Shown: positions 43,368-52,973 of the stretch, one piece after another | Numbering within the stretch: position 1 is the first letter of the stretch | Layout of the letters: the number at the start of each line of letters is the position of its first letter | The notes under the pieces: model-generated | The model's database searches: none | Told to the model about the DNA's origin: nothing | The model's input: only the letters and a program-made list of their open reading frames with translations | Position numbers and translations under genes: made by a program | From: CBDCVD01 sp965224015 | Lineage (GTDB): Bacteria; Pseudomonadota; Alphaproteobacteria; Rhizobiales; CBDCVD01 | Assembly (NCBI GenBank): GCA_965224015.1 | Contig: OZ245032.1 | Location: 1,302,001 to 1,366,000, forward strand | DNA length: 64,000 nucleotides | Direction: 5' to 3'

Positions 43368-45233
43368 TTAGCCGCTGGCTTTGGAAGTGGACCCCGGTTG
43401 GGAAGCCGCCATCTGGGCGGGCGCGTCCGCTGCCGGGTGTAGTTCGTCTTCCGGCGCATTGGCGTTGGACGCAGGCGTTGCCGTGCTAAGACGACTGGCG
43501 CGCAAAGCCCGCAGACCACTGATCCCTGGCAGGGATTGCTGCTCGACATCGTTTGAACGCGACTGCCGACGCCAATACTTGACAATATCGTCAAGCGACC
43601 CCCACGGCTCATCTTCGGATGACCAGATCTCACAAAATGACGCGCTGTGACTATGGGGGCGCATTTTCTCGTTAAGCGTATCAAGTTTTACGCGCATGGG
43701 CAGATTGACGCTTTCGCCAAACACCATGGCTTCGCCGGTTCCCATGGCTGGCAGGAAGGACAAAAGATTGCCGGCGCTGTCGGAAACAGCGGCAGCAGCG
43801 AACTGTTGGTCACGTTCGTTGGTCAGACGCATGGCAAACATGGTACTGCATTGCGACAGTATGGTGGCGTCCAACTCGGAAGGGCGTTGCGAAATGATTG
43901 CCAAAGAAACACCATATTTACGGCCCTCTTTGGCAATGCGCCCGATGGCTCGCCTTGTTGGAGCAAAGCCAAGAGAATGATCGGAAGGGACATAACGATG
44001 CGCTTCCTCGCAGATCAGCAACACCGGAATTTTTCGATCGCTCCAGACCGCCAGATCATAAGCCATACGGGCCAAAACAGAAACCACCACATTGATGATC
44101 TCAGACGGGATTGCCGACATGTCGATGATGGAAATGGGCTTGCCGTTGACAGGAATACGAAAAATACCACCGATAACATCGGCCATACAATCCTCGGCCC
44201 CACCGGTGCCGAACATAAAACTATAGCGTCTGTCGGAGGTCAGGATTTCTATACGCCGTTTTAGCTGCTTGTAGGGCTCGAGATTGTTTTTGTTCTCCAA
44301 TCGGCCGACCTGCGCGTCGATAAGTTTGAGCAGATCGGAAATGAGGTAAGGCATGGGCATGTCGACCGAAACGGACGCATCGTTAATGAGCCGCTTGACA
44401 CCCATTTTCATCGGCTTGCCACCAGCCTGGTACATCATCTTGGCGCGCACGATCAGGGAATTGAGGATATCAATCTCCTCATGGCGGGTGTTGGAGCCTT
44501 CCGAGGTCATGACCTCGCAAATCTCTTCAAAATTGAACAACCAATAGGGAAGAAACAGGGTGTCGGGCGCAATGCAGTTGGCTGCCTTACCAAAACTTGC
44601 GGAATATTCGTCGTGCAGATCCAGCAATAATGTGTGCGCCTGAGGGTGTTCCTTCAGGATCGACTGAAGCAACAAGGCAACCGTACATGACTTTCCAGAA
44701 CCCGTTGAACCAACAATGGCGAAGTGTTTCGACAACAGCTCGTTGGTTCTGGCAAAAACTTTGATGGACGGATCCTGGCTTAGCGCGCCGATGGCGGTTA
44801 TGGCCTCGCCCTCTGTTGCAAACACCCGTGCAAGCTCATCCTGGGTAATGGCATAAACGCAATTGTTGATCGCAGGCGGTGAGCCAACACCGCGGAAAAA
44901 TTCTATTTGATCACCATGCGATGCGCCTCTTAGCTCTCCAACCATCTCGATTTCGGCGATATGGATCTCCTGCTCCTCGTCCTTTTGCGACAGCATCACA
45001 TGCAATAACGATACGATGCCAATGATATGGGTATCGTCGGAGTGGATCTTGACCAGCGACCCGATTTTGATGGACTTATAGACGTTCGATGCTGCGGAAT
45101 CTTTGTGCACGGCGCATTTCGCCTGTGATCCCGAGACAAAAACTATACGGCCCAGGGGTGATTCACCTTGCGACTTTGAACGGCTGGTCTTTGCGCCGCT
45201 GTTGTCGGCGGATTTACGACTGAGAACTGACAT
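43368..45233 (-). CDS. HerA-like ATPase (DUF87)
   Basis: Hexameric FtsK/HerA-superfamily ATPase of about 621 residues. An N-terminal HAS-barrel-like part (residues about 20-110) is followed by a P-loop, GSTGSGKS at about 175-182. A DLHDEYSASFG segment, the Walker B LLICEEAHRYVPSD and an arginine-rich SLAIISQRPSELDATILSQC region follow. HerA proteins act in DNA end processing or as translocases, often beside a NurA nuclease; none is present here, so it may be an orphan housekeeping type. The start at 45233 has AAGGGG close upstream. The C-terminal 70 residues are low-complexity. Confidence 0.85.
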   Translation of the reverse strand: MSVLSRKSADNSGAKTSRSKSQGESPLGRIVFVSGSQAKCAVHKDSAASNVYKSIKIGSLVKIHSDDTHIIGIVSLLHVMLSQKDEEQEIHIAEIEMVGELRGASHGDQIEFFRGVGSPPAINNCVYAITQDELARVFATEGEAITAIGALSQDPSIKVFARTNELLSKHFAIVGSTGSGKSCTVALLLQSILKEHPQAHTLLLDLHDEYSASFGKAANCIAPDTLFLPYWLFNFEEICEVMTSEGSNTRHEEIDILNSLIVRAKMMYQAGGKPMKMGVKRLINDASVSVDMPMPYLISDLLKLIDAQVGRLENKNNLEPYKQLKRRIEILTSDRRYSFMFGTGGAEDCMADVIGGIFRIPVNGKPISIIDMSAIPSEIINVVVSVLARMAYDLAVWSDRKIPVLLICEEAHRYVPSDHSLGFAPTRRAIGRIAKEGRKYGVSLAIISQRPSELDATILSQCSTMFAMRLTNERDQQFAAAAVSDSAGNLLSFLPAMGTGEAMVFGESVNLPMRVKLDTLNEKMRPHSHSASFCEIWSSEDEPWGSLDDIVKYWRRQSRSNDVEQQSLPGISGLRALRASRLSTATPASNANAPEDELHPAADAPAQMAASQPGSTSKASG

Positions 45234-45528
45234 CAAATGCCCCTTACGTTTACGACGCCCTGGAACCACATTTGCCCAGACGCAATTTCACCAGATGATA
45301 GATTCAAACAAAATAAGGCCGCGTAACTGTTTGCGAGTGTGCGGCGTTACTTTTTCCTTCGGCTTTGAAAATGAATGGGCCTCGGGAAACCGAAAATTGG
45401 ATGCGGCTCTGTTTCGAAAAATATCGGTAGAGATTAAACAAAGGTTTTAACAAATATTACCACTCTGTGTTTTTGGTTAAGCTTGTATTGCCTTGTGGGG
45501 TACAAACCGACCATTGAGTCTTGAGTGA
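45234..45528. other. Spacer upstream of the HerA-like gene
   Basis: About 295 bp, no gene and no clear repeat. The divergent promoters of the HerA-like and MaoC genes may lie in this and the following repeat region. Confidence 0.35.
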
Positions 45529-45634
45529 GGCCTTTCTATTAACGGGCATCACCCTACCGCTCCCCCGGCTTAGGCCACCCCTGGGGCGAGTGGCTGGGAG
45601 GGGGAGCGGCGGGCCAAGTCGGAAATAGACGTTT
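45529..45634. repeat. R110 GC-rich element
   Basis: Runs from ggcctttctattaacgggca through ggcttaggccacccctgggg and gggagggggagcggcgggcc to gaaatagacgttt. Confidence 0.65.
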
Positions 45635-45793
45635 CCCGCTGTATTTTATGAGAGATATCCTTGCCGCGTTCAGATCTCATTTGAACGCACGGCCGCGCAC
45701 CACAAGCAACCCGGTTGCCCCTGACTTTCTGCTTGATTTTTGCTTGCAAATGCGCGACCCATAGGGCTTGGTTGAACGTCATGGGGTGGAGCT

Positions 45794-46255
45794 ATGCAGA
45801 CGTATTATTTTGAAGATATTGCGGTGGGTATGTCGGCGCAACTGTCGAAGCTGATTTCGATGGACGATGTGCTTGCTTTTGCTGACATTTCAGGGGATAC
45901 GAACCCCTTGCATCTGTGTCCGGATTATGCGGCAACAACGCCGTTTCGTGAGCGCATTGCGCATGGGAGCCTGACGGCGAGCCTCATCTCCGCGGTCATT
46001 GGAACCAAGTTGCCAGGCACCGGTGCGATCTACGTCTCCCAGACCCTCAACTTCCGCGCTCCAGTGGCCCCCGGTCAACTGGTAACTGCCACCGCCACCA
46101 TCTCGCAAACACGTGAAAGACAAAAAAATGGCCTCATCACGCTTCACTGTGATTGCCAGGTGAAAAACAAGTCGGTACTTGATGGGGAGGCGGTTGTCAT
46201 GCTGGCAAAGCGTAGGCCTGATCAGCATGTTCACGACGAGATCAAATCTGCGTGA
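45794..46255 (+). CDS. MaoC family (R)-specific enoyl-CoA hydratase
   Basis: Hot-dog-fold hydratase of 153 residues. The catalytic Asp-x4-His motif is in DISGDTNPLHLCPDYAATTPFRERIAHGSLTASLIS. It probably hydrates trans-2-enoyl-CoA to (R)-3-hydroxyacyl-CoA, as PhaJ does, but MaoC domains also occur in other acyl-CoA steps. GGAG lies just before the ATG. No polyhydroxyalkanoate genes are adjacent. Confidence 0.88.
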   Translation: MQTYYFEDIAVGMSAQLSKLISMDDVLAFADISGDTNPLHLCPDYAATTPFRERIAHGSLTASLISAVIGTKLPGTGAIYVSQTLNFRAPVAPGQLVTATATISQTRERQKNGLITLHCDCQVKNKSVLDGEAVVMLAKRRPDQHVHDEIKSA

Positions 46256-46444
46256 ACATGGCCTCCAGCAGCGCCGCCATCGCGCAATATGGGAGGCGAA
46301 GTGGTTTTTCTGAGTATAGGATGTGTATAGGAATTGAGCACGATCCTTTGGGAGCGGCTATTGATGACATGGTCGCCCGTCAATAGAGAAGGCATCTGCG
46401 ATGACCCTTGATATTGATATTGATACTGAGCTGTTTGACCGGCT

Positions 46445-47437
46445 GTGAGACACGCGCGCAATTTTTATCATCAACACGGGCTGTCCGGCATCGCAGAAAC
46501 CCTGCGCCACGGGATCATCGCGATCGGCAATTTCGATGGACTTCACAAGGGGCATCGCGCTGTATTGACGGCGGCGCGCAATGTGGCTTTGGAAAAACAG
46601 AGCCCGGCTCTGGTTTTGACCTTCGAGCCGCACCCGCGCAGCTTTTTCAATCCTAACGCTCCTCTGTTTCGCCTGACCCCGCAAGAGGAAAAGGCTTTGC
46701 TCATTGAAGCGCTGGGGTTCGATGGCGTGATCGTGTTGCCGTTTGATGGAGAACGGGCAGCCCAGGAACCGCAGGCATTTATCGATACAGTTCTGGTTGA
46801 AGCGCTGGCCGCGCGCCATGTTGTGGTTGGGTTTGATTTTCATTTTGGTAAAGATCGTGCCGGGACTCCGAGCCAACTTCGCGCACGCGGGCGACAGCAT
46901 GGGTTCGACGTTACTATCATCGCACCCTACAACGACGAGCAAGGGGTTATTGTGTCGTCATCACGTGTGCGAGGCTTATTGCGCCGCGGCGCGGTGGCTG
47001 AAGCCGCCGATTTACTCGGCTATCACTGGTTTTTTCAGGCGCAAGTGGTTCATGGTGAAAAGCGCGGACGCACCCTCGGTTTTCCCACCGCCAACCTCTA
47101 CTTGCCGCCGGCGTGCGGTCTGGCCGAGGGGATCTACGCGGTGCGGGCCAAGCGTGCCGATAAAGACAGCGCCAGGTTATGGGACGGGGTTGCCAGCTTT
47201 GGCCGCCGCCCCACCTTTGACAACGGTGCGCCTTTGTTTGAGGTGTTTTTGTTTGACGTTGACGAAGACCTTTACGGGGCCACGTTGATGGTCTCCCTTG
47301 TTGGCTGGATGCGAGCCGAACAGAAGTTCTCCTGCGCAGATGCGCTGACTGTACAAATGAACAAGGATGTGCAAGCAGCCCAAGCCTATCTGCGCGATGC
47401 GCCCAACTATAGGCTGGACAACGTACTGCTCGCCTAG
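46445..47437 (+). CDS. ribF: Bifunctional riboflavin kinase/FAD synthetase
   Basis: Makes FMN and then FAD from riboflavin. In 330 residues the N-terminal adenylyltransferase has IAIGNFDGLHKGHRAVL, GFDFHFGKDRAG and SSSRVRGLLRRG. The C-terminal kinase has HGEKRGRTLGFPTANL. The start is GTG at 46445 without a strong ribosome site. In many bacteria ribF precedes ileS; here 680 bp of mostly repeats separate them. Confidence 0.95.
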   Translation: MRHARNFYHQHGLSGIAETLRHGIIAIGNFDGLHKGHRAVLTAARNVALEKQSPALVLTFEPHPRSFFNPNAPLFRLTPQEEKALLIEALGFDGVIVLPFDGERAAQEPQAFIDTVLVEALAARHVVVGFDFHFGKDRAGTPSQLRARGRQHGFDVTIIAPYNDEQGVIVSSSRVRGLLRRGAVAEAADLLGYHWFFQAQVVHGEKRGRTLGFPTANLYLPPACGLAEGIYAVRAKRADKDSARLWDGVASFGRRPTFDNGAPLFEVFLFDVDEDLYGATLMVSLVGWMRAEQKFSCADALTVQMNKDVQAAQAYLRDAPNYRLDNVLLA

Positions 47438-47791
47438 AGCGCATTCTTTATTGAATGTTTAGTCCTGGTACGATACATAGAAACGATGATGGTAAGCCTA
47501 TACCCCCCATGCGGCCTTTGCAGGGCCCGAATTATACCAGCGGTATTGGCTTTATAGACACGCCGTCTGGTGCACGGTCTTGCTAACACACCTCTATGAC
47601 GCTAATCCATGAGTCATTGGTAAGGACCCTTGGTATTATGTGCCCGGTACAGAATTGATCGGACTTGCCTTGCTGCGCCGGTTGCCTGTGTCCGGGCTTT
47701 TATCACAAAAATTCGCGTTCCCCCAATGCAGTGCCCCGTGATCGGTGCTGACCTTTCATTTGAGTGGTGCTGACCTTTCATTTGAGTATTG
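47438..47791. other. ribF-ileS spacer, left part
   Basis: Besides R101 at 47535-47635 it contains a 22-bp unit (ggtgctgacctttcatttga-gt) in two perfect tandem copies at 47744-47787. Doubled end sequences like this occur at the tips of some insertion sequences such as the IS21 group, but no transposase is present. Confidence 0.5.
47535..47635 (-). repeat. R101 element, reverse
   Basis: Full 101-bp copy with TTA on both sides. Confidence 0.92.
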
Positions 47792-48098
47792 TACCAAGGG
47801 CCCTTGACAAGGGCGCATGCATTAGCGTCATAGAGGTGTGTTATAAAGACAGGACACCAGACGGCGTGTCTATAAAGCCAATACCGCTGGTATGACCAAG
47901 GGCCCTTGACAAGGGCTCATGCATTAGCGCCATAGAGGTGCGTTAGCAAGACCGTACACCAGACGGCGTGTCTATAAAGCCCATACCGCTGGTATTATAC
48001 CAAGGGCCCTTGATAAGGGCTCATGCATTAGCGTCATAGAGGTGTGTTAGCAAGACCGTACACCAGACAGCGTGTCTATAAAGCCAATACCGCTGGTA
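47792..48098 (+). repeat. Three tandem R101 elements
   Basis: Copies at 47792-47892, 47894-47994 and 47998-48098, all forward and nearly touching. The spacers are 1-3 bp. The third is flanked by TTA on both sides. The copies share local variants (gggcccttgacaagggctca, gcattagcg, catagaggtg), so they probably arose by local duplication. ileS begins 21 bp after. Confidence 0.92.
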
Positions 48099-48118
48099 TT
48101 AGTCAAAGAGCCAACCCC

Positions 48119-51118
48119 ATGAACGACAAATTCACGAGCAGCCGGGCGCAATCCCCCAAAGAAGAAAGCGAGGGCAAAAGCGAACACGATTATTCACGTA
48201 CCCTGTTTTTGCCCAAAACAAATTTCCCCATGCGCGCCGGTCTACCCAAGCGTGAACCCGAATTCGTCGCCCGTTGGGATCAGATGCGCCTTTACCAACG
48301 CCTTCGCGAACAGGCCCGCGGCCGCGACAAATATATCCTCCATGATGGCCCCCCTTACGCCAATGGCCATCTCCATATTGGCCATGCGCTCAACAAGATC
48401 CTCAAGGACATCGTTACGCGCTCCAAACAGATGCTCGGCTATGACAGCAACTACGTACCCGGCTGGGATTGCCACGGGCTTCCCATCGAGTGGAAGATCG
48501 AGGAGCAGTACCGCGCCAAAGGCAAGAGCAAGGACGATGTGCCCGCTCAGGAGTTTCGCGCCGAATGCCGCGCCTTTGCCGATCACTGGATTAACGTCCA
48601 GCGTGAGGAGTTCAAGCGCCTTGGGGTGGTGGGCGATTGGGAGCATCCCTATTTGACGATGGCCTATGAGGCCGAGGCAACAATCGCGGCGGAACTGATG
48701 AAGTTTGCGGCAACAGGGCAGCTTTATCGCGGCTCCAAGCCGGTCATGTGGTCGGTGGTGGAGCAAACCGCGCTGGCGGAAGCGGAAGTCGAATACCACG
48801 AACACGAAAGCGATACAATCTGGGCGAAGTTTCCGGTAGAGGCGGGTGCGGAAGATCTGATTGACGCCCATATTGTTATCTGGACGACAACCCCATGGAC
48901 CCTTCCTGGCAACCGGGCGATCAGCTATTCAGAAAACATTGGCTACGGGCTTTACAAAGTTACCCAGGCACCGGAGGGAAATTGGACCAAGGTTGGGGAC
49001 CGGCTCGTTGTCGCCGATGTTCTGGCAGATGAGGTGATGCAGCAGGCCCGGGTGGATGCCCACGAGCGGCTCAGGACCGTTGCCGCGTATGAATTGGAGG
49101 CTGTTGTCTGCCGACACCCTCTGCGCGGTCTGGCGCACGGCTATACATTTCGCGTGCCGTTACTCGAAAGCGATCACGTGAGCGACGATGCAGGCACCGG
49201 CTTCGTGCATACCGCGCCAGGACATGGACGCGAGGACTTCGAGGCATGGATCGACCACCGGGCCAGGATCGAAGCAAAAGGAATAAGTTCGGCTATTCCC
49301 TATACAGTGGACGCCGATGGGCGCCTGACGGATGAGGCCCCCGGCTTAACGGGTGCCCAGGTGATCACCGAAAAAGGCAAGAAGGGTGACGCCAACAAGC
49401 GCGTTATTGAGGAACTCATTGCCCAAAACCGGCTGCTCGCCCGAGGCCGGATCAAACACGACTATCCCCATTCGTGGCGCTCGAAAAAGCCCATCATTTT
49501 TCGCAACACGCCGCAGTGGTTTGTGCATATGGACAAGGACATCGAAGGTCAGGGAGATACGCTGCGCGCACGCGCCCTGGCGGCCATCGACGCAACGCGA
49601 TTTGTGCCCCCCTCGGGCCAGGTGCGCCTTCGCGACATGATCGCAAACCGCCCCGACTGGGTTGTCTCGCGCCAGCGCGCCTGGGGCGTACCTATCGCGG
49701 TATTTGTCAACGGCAAGGGCGAAATCCTGCAGGACAAAGACGTGAATGCGCGTATCCTGGAGGCGTTTCGGGCCGAGGGGGCCGATGCCTGGTATGCCGA
49801 GGGGGCCAGGGCGCGCTTTCTTGGCCCGGATCACGATGGGGATGGCTGGGAAAAAGTTGATGATATTCTGGATGTGTGGTTCGACTCCGGCTCCACCCAC
49901 GCTTTTGTGCTCGAGGCGCGCCCCGATCTGCATACAAAACGCCCCCTAGATGGTGGCCACGACCGGGTGATGTACCTGGAGGGCACTGACCAGCATCGCG
50001 GCTGGTTCCATTCCAGCCTGTTGGAGAGTTGCGGCACCCGCAAACGTGCGCCCTATGACGATGTCCTCACCCACGGCTTCACCATGGCCGAGGACGGGCG
50101 CAAAATGTCCAAATCTTTAAACAATCAGACCGCGCCACAGGATGTGGTCAACCAATACGGCGCGGATATATTGCGTCTTTGGGTCACCTCCGTTGACTAT
50201 GCAGAGGATCAGCGTATCGGACCGGAAATTCTCAAGACCAGCGTTGATGCCTATCGCAAACTGCGCAACACATTTCGCTGGCTGCTTGGATCACTCGCCC
50301 ATTACAGGGCCGATGAACAGGTGGACTTGAGTGAGATGCCGGAATTGGAGCGACTTATCCTGCATCGCTTGAGCGCGCTTGATGTTTTGGTGCGTGAGGG
50401 CTATGAGGCCTTTGATTACAAGCGCGTATTTTCAGCGCTGTTCAATTTCATGACCGTGGAACTGTCGGCGTTCTACTTTGATGTGCGCAAGGACACCCTT
50501 TACTGCGATGCGCCGTCGAGCCTTGAGCGCAGGGCGTGTTTAACGGTTCTTGACAAGCTGTTTGACTGTTTAAGCGTATGGCTTGCGCCTTTGCTGTGTT
50601 TCACGTGTGAAGAACTGTGGCTGGCGCGCAGGGCCGGTGCAGATGACACCGACAGCGCCCATACATCCATTCACCTGCAACTGTTTCCGGAAATTCCCGG
50701 TGATTGGCGCAATGATGAATTGTCGGCGACCTGGAAGATCATACGCCGCGTTCGCCGGACGATTACCGGTGCCCTGGAGATCGCCCGGCGGGACAAGCGT
50801 ATTGGCTCATCTTTGGAGGCTGCTCCCCACGTGCATATTGCCGAAGATCATGTTTTGGCCGTGATGCAGCGTGTTGATGTTGCGCAACTTGCCATAACGA
50901 GTGGCATTCATCTAGGCCCCGGGGATGGACCGGATGATGCGTTTCGTCTTGCCGATGTGCCCGGTGTGGCGGTGAGTTTTGCACGTGCTGAAGGGGGCAA
51001 ATGTGCCCGATGCTGGAAAATTCTCCCAGAAGTCGAAGAAACATCCAGGACAGCGCATGTGTGCGCGCGTTGCTCCGGTGCTTTAGAGGAGTTGGCGGCG
51101 TTGGCGCGCGAGACCTGA
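48119..51118 (+). CDS. ileS: Isoleucyl-tRNA synthetase
   Basis: Charges tRNA-Ile and edits misactivated valine. I start it at 48119 (MNDKFTSSRAQSPKEES); the open frame reaches back into R101. The 999 residues show the HIGH-type motif HIGH at 86-89, the editing domain (TTPWTLPGNRA and GTGFVHTAPGHG), KMSKS at 662-666 and a C-terminal zinc module (CARCWKI and CARCSGA). The spacer of three R101 copies lies directly upstream. Confidence 0.96.
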   Translation: MNDKFTSSRAQSPKEESEGKSEHDYSRTLFLPKTNFPMRAGLPKREPEFVARWDQMRLYQRLREQARGRDKYILHDGPPYANGHLHIGHALNKILKDIVTRSKQMLGYDSNYVPGWDCHGLPIEWKIEEQYRAKGKSKDDVPAQEFRAECRAFADHWINVQREEFKRLGVVGDWEHPYLTMAYEAEATIAAELMKFAATGQLYRGSKPVMWSVVEQTALAEAEVEYHEHESDTIWAKFPVEAGAEDLIDAHIVIWTTTPWTLPGNRAISYSENIGYGLYKVTQAPEGNWTKVGDRLVVADVLADEVMQQARVDAHERLRTVAAYELEAVVCRHPLRGLAHGYTFRVPLLESDHVSDDAGTGFVHTAPGHGREDFEAWIDHRARIEAKGISSAIPYTVDADGRLTDEAPGLTGAQVITEKGKKGDANKRVIEELIAQNRLLARGRIKHDYPHSWRSKKPIIFRNTPQWFVHMDKDIEGQGDTLRARALAAIDATRFVPPSGQVRLRDMIANRPDWVVSRQRAWGVPIAVFVNGKGEILQDKDVNARILEAFRAEGADAWYAEGARARFLGPDHDGDGWEKVDDILDVWFDSGSTHAFVLEARPDLHTKRPLDGGHDRVMYLEGTDQHRGWFHSSLLESCGTRKRAPYDDVLTHGFTMAEDGRKMSKSLNNQTAPQDVVNQYGADILRLWVTSVDYAEDQRIGPEILKTSVDAYRKLRNTFRWLLGSLAHYRADEQVDLSEMPELERLILHRLSALDVLVREGYEAFDYKRVFSALFNFMTVELSAFYFDVRKDTLYCDAPSSLERRACLTVLDKLFDCLSVWLAPLLCFTCEELWLARRAGADDTDSAHTSIHLQLFPEIPGDWRNDELSATWKIIRRVRRTITGALEIARRDKRIGSSLEAAPHVHIAEDHVLAVMQRVDVAQLAITSGIHLGPGDGPDDAFRLADVPGVAVSFARAEGGKCARCWKILPEVEETSRTAHVCARCSGALEELAALARET

Positions 51119-51167
51119 GCCCGTCCATTGACGGCCTGGCCAGCCCGCTCCCCTTACCTGATGCCCC

Positions 51168-52208
51168 CTATCGGCGAACGCTGGCTTGACGCGCCGCCAC
51201 CGCCACACTGACACACAGGCGCAGCATAATCACCGGTGCCAGGTCGCCCTGACGGCGCATGGCAAGGATCGTCAATTGAATACGGCTGGCAAAGCGCATG
51301 AGGTTGGCGCTCGACCAGGTGCGCAGTTGGCGTTCCATATGCGCACGGCGCTTGAAAAATATCGGCGGTTTTGCACCTGCGATCACAGCGCTGGCGCTTA
51401 CCCCCTGGTCCAGTTTTGTGCGCAGGCGCAGCAGCAGTTGAAAATGGCGAAGCAGGGCCGTGGCCAGCGCGTTTTCGTTTGTCCCCCCGGCGAGCAGGCG
51501 CCGACATAACGCATCGGCATTTGCCACCTCGCCTGCCGCCGATGCGTCAACGAAATCACTAATAATCAAGGCTGCACTATGCGCCGTGGCAGCACGGACA
51601 TCTCCTGCGGAGATGGCGCATCCAGGACCAGCATACAGGCACAGCTTCTCAATTTCCGCGCGCGAGGCAAGACGGTCAGAACCCAACGTGTGCACCAGCA
51701 TGGCGCGCGCGTCGGCTTCAATTGTGCAGCCGTGAGCGCTCACAACGTCGTTGATGAGGCGATTAAGACTGGTCGCGTCATCTGCATAACAGGCAAGCGC
51801 TGCGCCATGGGCACACGCTTCAATGCGTTTTCGCACCGGCGATGACTTTTTCAAATCTCCTGCTTCTATGATAACAACGGCATCCGTTGGCGCGCGCTCC
51901 AGCAGGGCCTCAAACGGGGCGACGGAAAGCCGTGCATCCCGCGCCCGCACCCAGATTGTGCGCTTGCCGCCAAAAAGAGAAATGGTCTGCGCCTCATCGG
52001 CCAAACGGCTCGGTTCACCAGCGAGATCGCTGCCATCGATTTTCAGACTGGCAAAAACATCCTCATTGTCACCACGAAAGTGGTCAAACAGAGCGCTCGC
52101 ACGCTCCGCGACAAGGCCTGTATCCGGTCCATAAACAAGGATCAATGGCTTGTCTGAGGCAGGCTTTTTAACGTAACCGTCAACGGCGTTGGCGCGAATG
52201 GCAACCAT
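51168..52208 (-). CDS. holA: DNA polymerase III delta subunit
   Basis: Clamp-loader subunit that opens the beta ring. The start at 52208 (MVAIRANAVDGYVKKPASDKPLILVYGPDTGLVAERA) is the family start, with AGGA nine bases upstream; codons further up belong to R101. The 346 residues include AKRTIWVRARDARLS-like and VIIEAGDLKKSSPVRKRIEA segments and end in a helical collar domain. It lies downstream of lptE, as in most alphaproteobacteria, but an R101 element has entered between them. Confidence 0.9.
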   Translation of the reverse strand: MVAIRANAVDGYVKKPASDKPLILVYGPDTGLVAERASALFDHFRGDNEDVFASLKIDGSDLAGEPSRLADEAQTISLFGGKRTIWVRARDARLSVAPFEALLERAPTDAVVIIEAGDLKKSSPVRKRIEACAHGAALACYADDATSLNRLINDVVSAHGCTIEADARAMLVHTLGSDRLASRAEIEKLCLYAGPGCAISAGDVRAATAHSAALIISDFVDASAAGEVANADALCRRLLAGGTNENALATALLRHFQLLLRLRTKLDQGVSASAVIAGAKPPIFFKRRAHMERQLRTWSSANLMRFASRIQLTILAMRRQGDLAPVIMLRLCVSVAVAARQASVRR

Positions 52209-52226
52209 GCGTGTTCGTCCTATTGA

Positions 52227-52327
52227 TACCAGCGGTATTGGCTTTATAGACACGCCGACTGGTGTACGGCCTTGATAACATACTTGCCTGACGCTAAGCC
52301 ATGAGTCATTGTTAAAGACCCTTGGTA
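52227..52327 (-). repeat. R101 element, reverse, between lptE and holA
   Basis: Full 101-bp copy with TGA on both sides. Removing the element and one TGA restores, on the minus strand, an lptE frame ending GTT-CAA-TAG and then AGGA and the holA ATG. The insertion history is therefore readable. Confidence 0.95.
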
Positions 52328-52887
52328 TGAACAGTCTGTTGTCGGTTTTGCAACGGTTCATGATCGGCAAAATAAGCGGCAATGCGCGTGCGCAGATCGG
52401 CTGCGATCGCTTTTGCGGCTCGGGTTTCAGCCTCTCTTAAGGCGCGCTCGTTGGCAAACCTTTGCGCCGACCAGTTCCAGGAACTTTGCGCAAAACTATG
52501 GCCATCATGCAAGATATCGCCTGTGGCTGTATCTTTGAGTTGATAGGCCGCCCGTAGTGTCATGACCCGGGACTGCGGTGCGCCGCGGTACTGAACGACG
52601 GTCACACCCTCAGAATCGCCTTTCAATGTCAAAACAAGCCGATAGCGCGGGTTGACTGACTGTCCGCCATCACCATGAAAGGAAAAAATAAGTTCGTTGC
52701 GCAGCACCTGCCCCATGCGCGTGCTCATGGGAGGGATATCAATGGCGCGCAAGGCGGCGGCAACGCGACCCGGATGCCTGTTGTTCACAAGCGTTGCATC
52801 GGGGGCGTAAAGCGGACGCATGCACCCAGCAACACCAACAGAGCCCAAACATATCAGCACCGCCAAGGTTGAACGCGTCAAAGACAT
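52312..52887 (-). CDS. lptE: LPS-assembly lipoprotein LptE, altered C-terminus
   Basis: Outer-membrane lipoprotein that plugs LptD in the LPS export machine. The 191 residues have a signal peptide with lipobox VAGC (Cys22) followed by MRPLYAPDA, and the family's RNELIFSFHGDGG and SSWNWSAQRFANERALREAETRAAKAIAADLRTRIAAYF segments. The last five residues (HTKGL) and the stop are encoded inside the R101 element; before insertion the protein would have ended TVQ. Order leuS-lptE-holA supports the call. Confidence 0.9.
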   Translation of the reverse strand: MSLTRSTLAVLICLGSVGVAGCMRPLYAPDATLVNNRHPGRVAAALRAIDIPPMSTRMGQVLRNELIFSFHGDGGQSVNPRYRLVLTLKGDSEGVTVVQYRGAPQSRVMTLRAAYQLKDTATGDILHDGHSFAQSSWNWSAQRFANERALREAETRAAKAIAADLRTRIAAYFADHEPLQNRQQTVHTKGL

Positions 52888-52973
52888 CTGAAAGAACCGC
52901 AGGTCTGCTTTATTCGGGTTATGATGGGTTACAACAGGTTATAGTGGGTTATGATGGTTTGCCGGAATCACCT

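Noticed and set aside
48044..48118. ileS start in the upstream repeat (25 extra codons)
   Set aside because: Those codons translate R101 sequence; the family-like start is at 48119.
50597..50612. Second parS-like site inside ileS (TGTTTCACGTG...)
   Set aside because: Only the first 11 bases match; the right half is TGAAG instead of AAACA, and it is in coding sequence.
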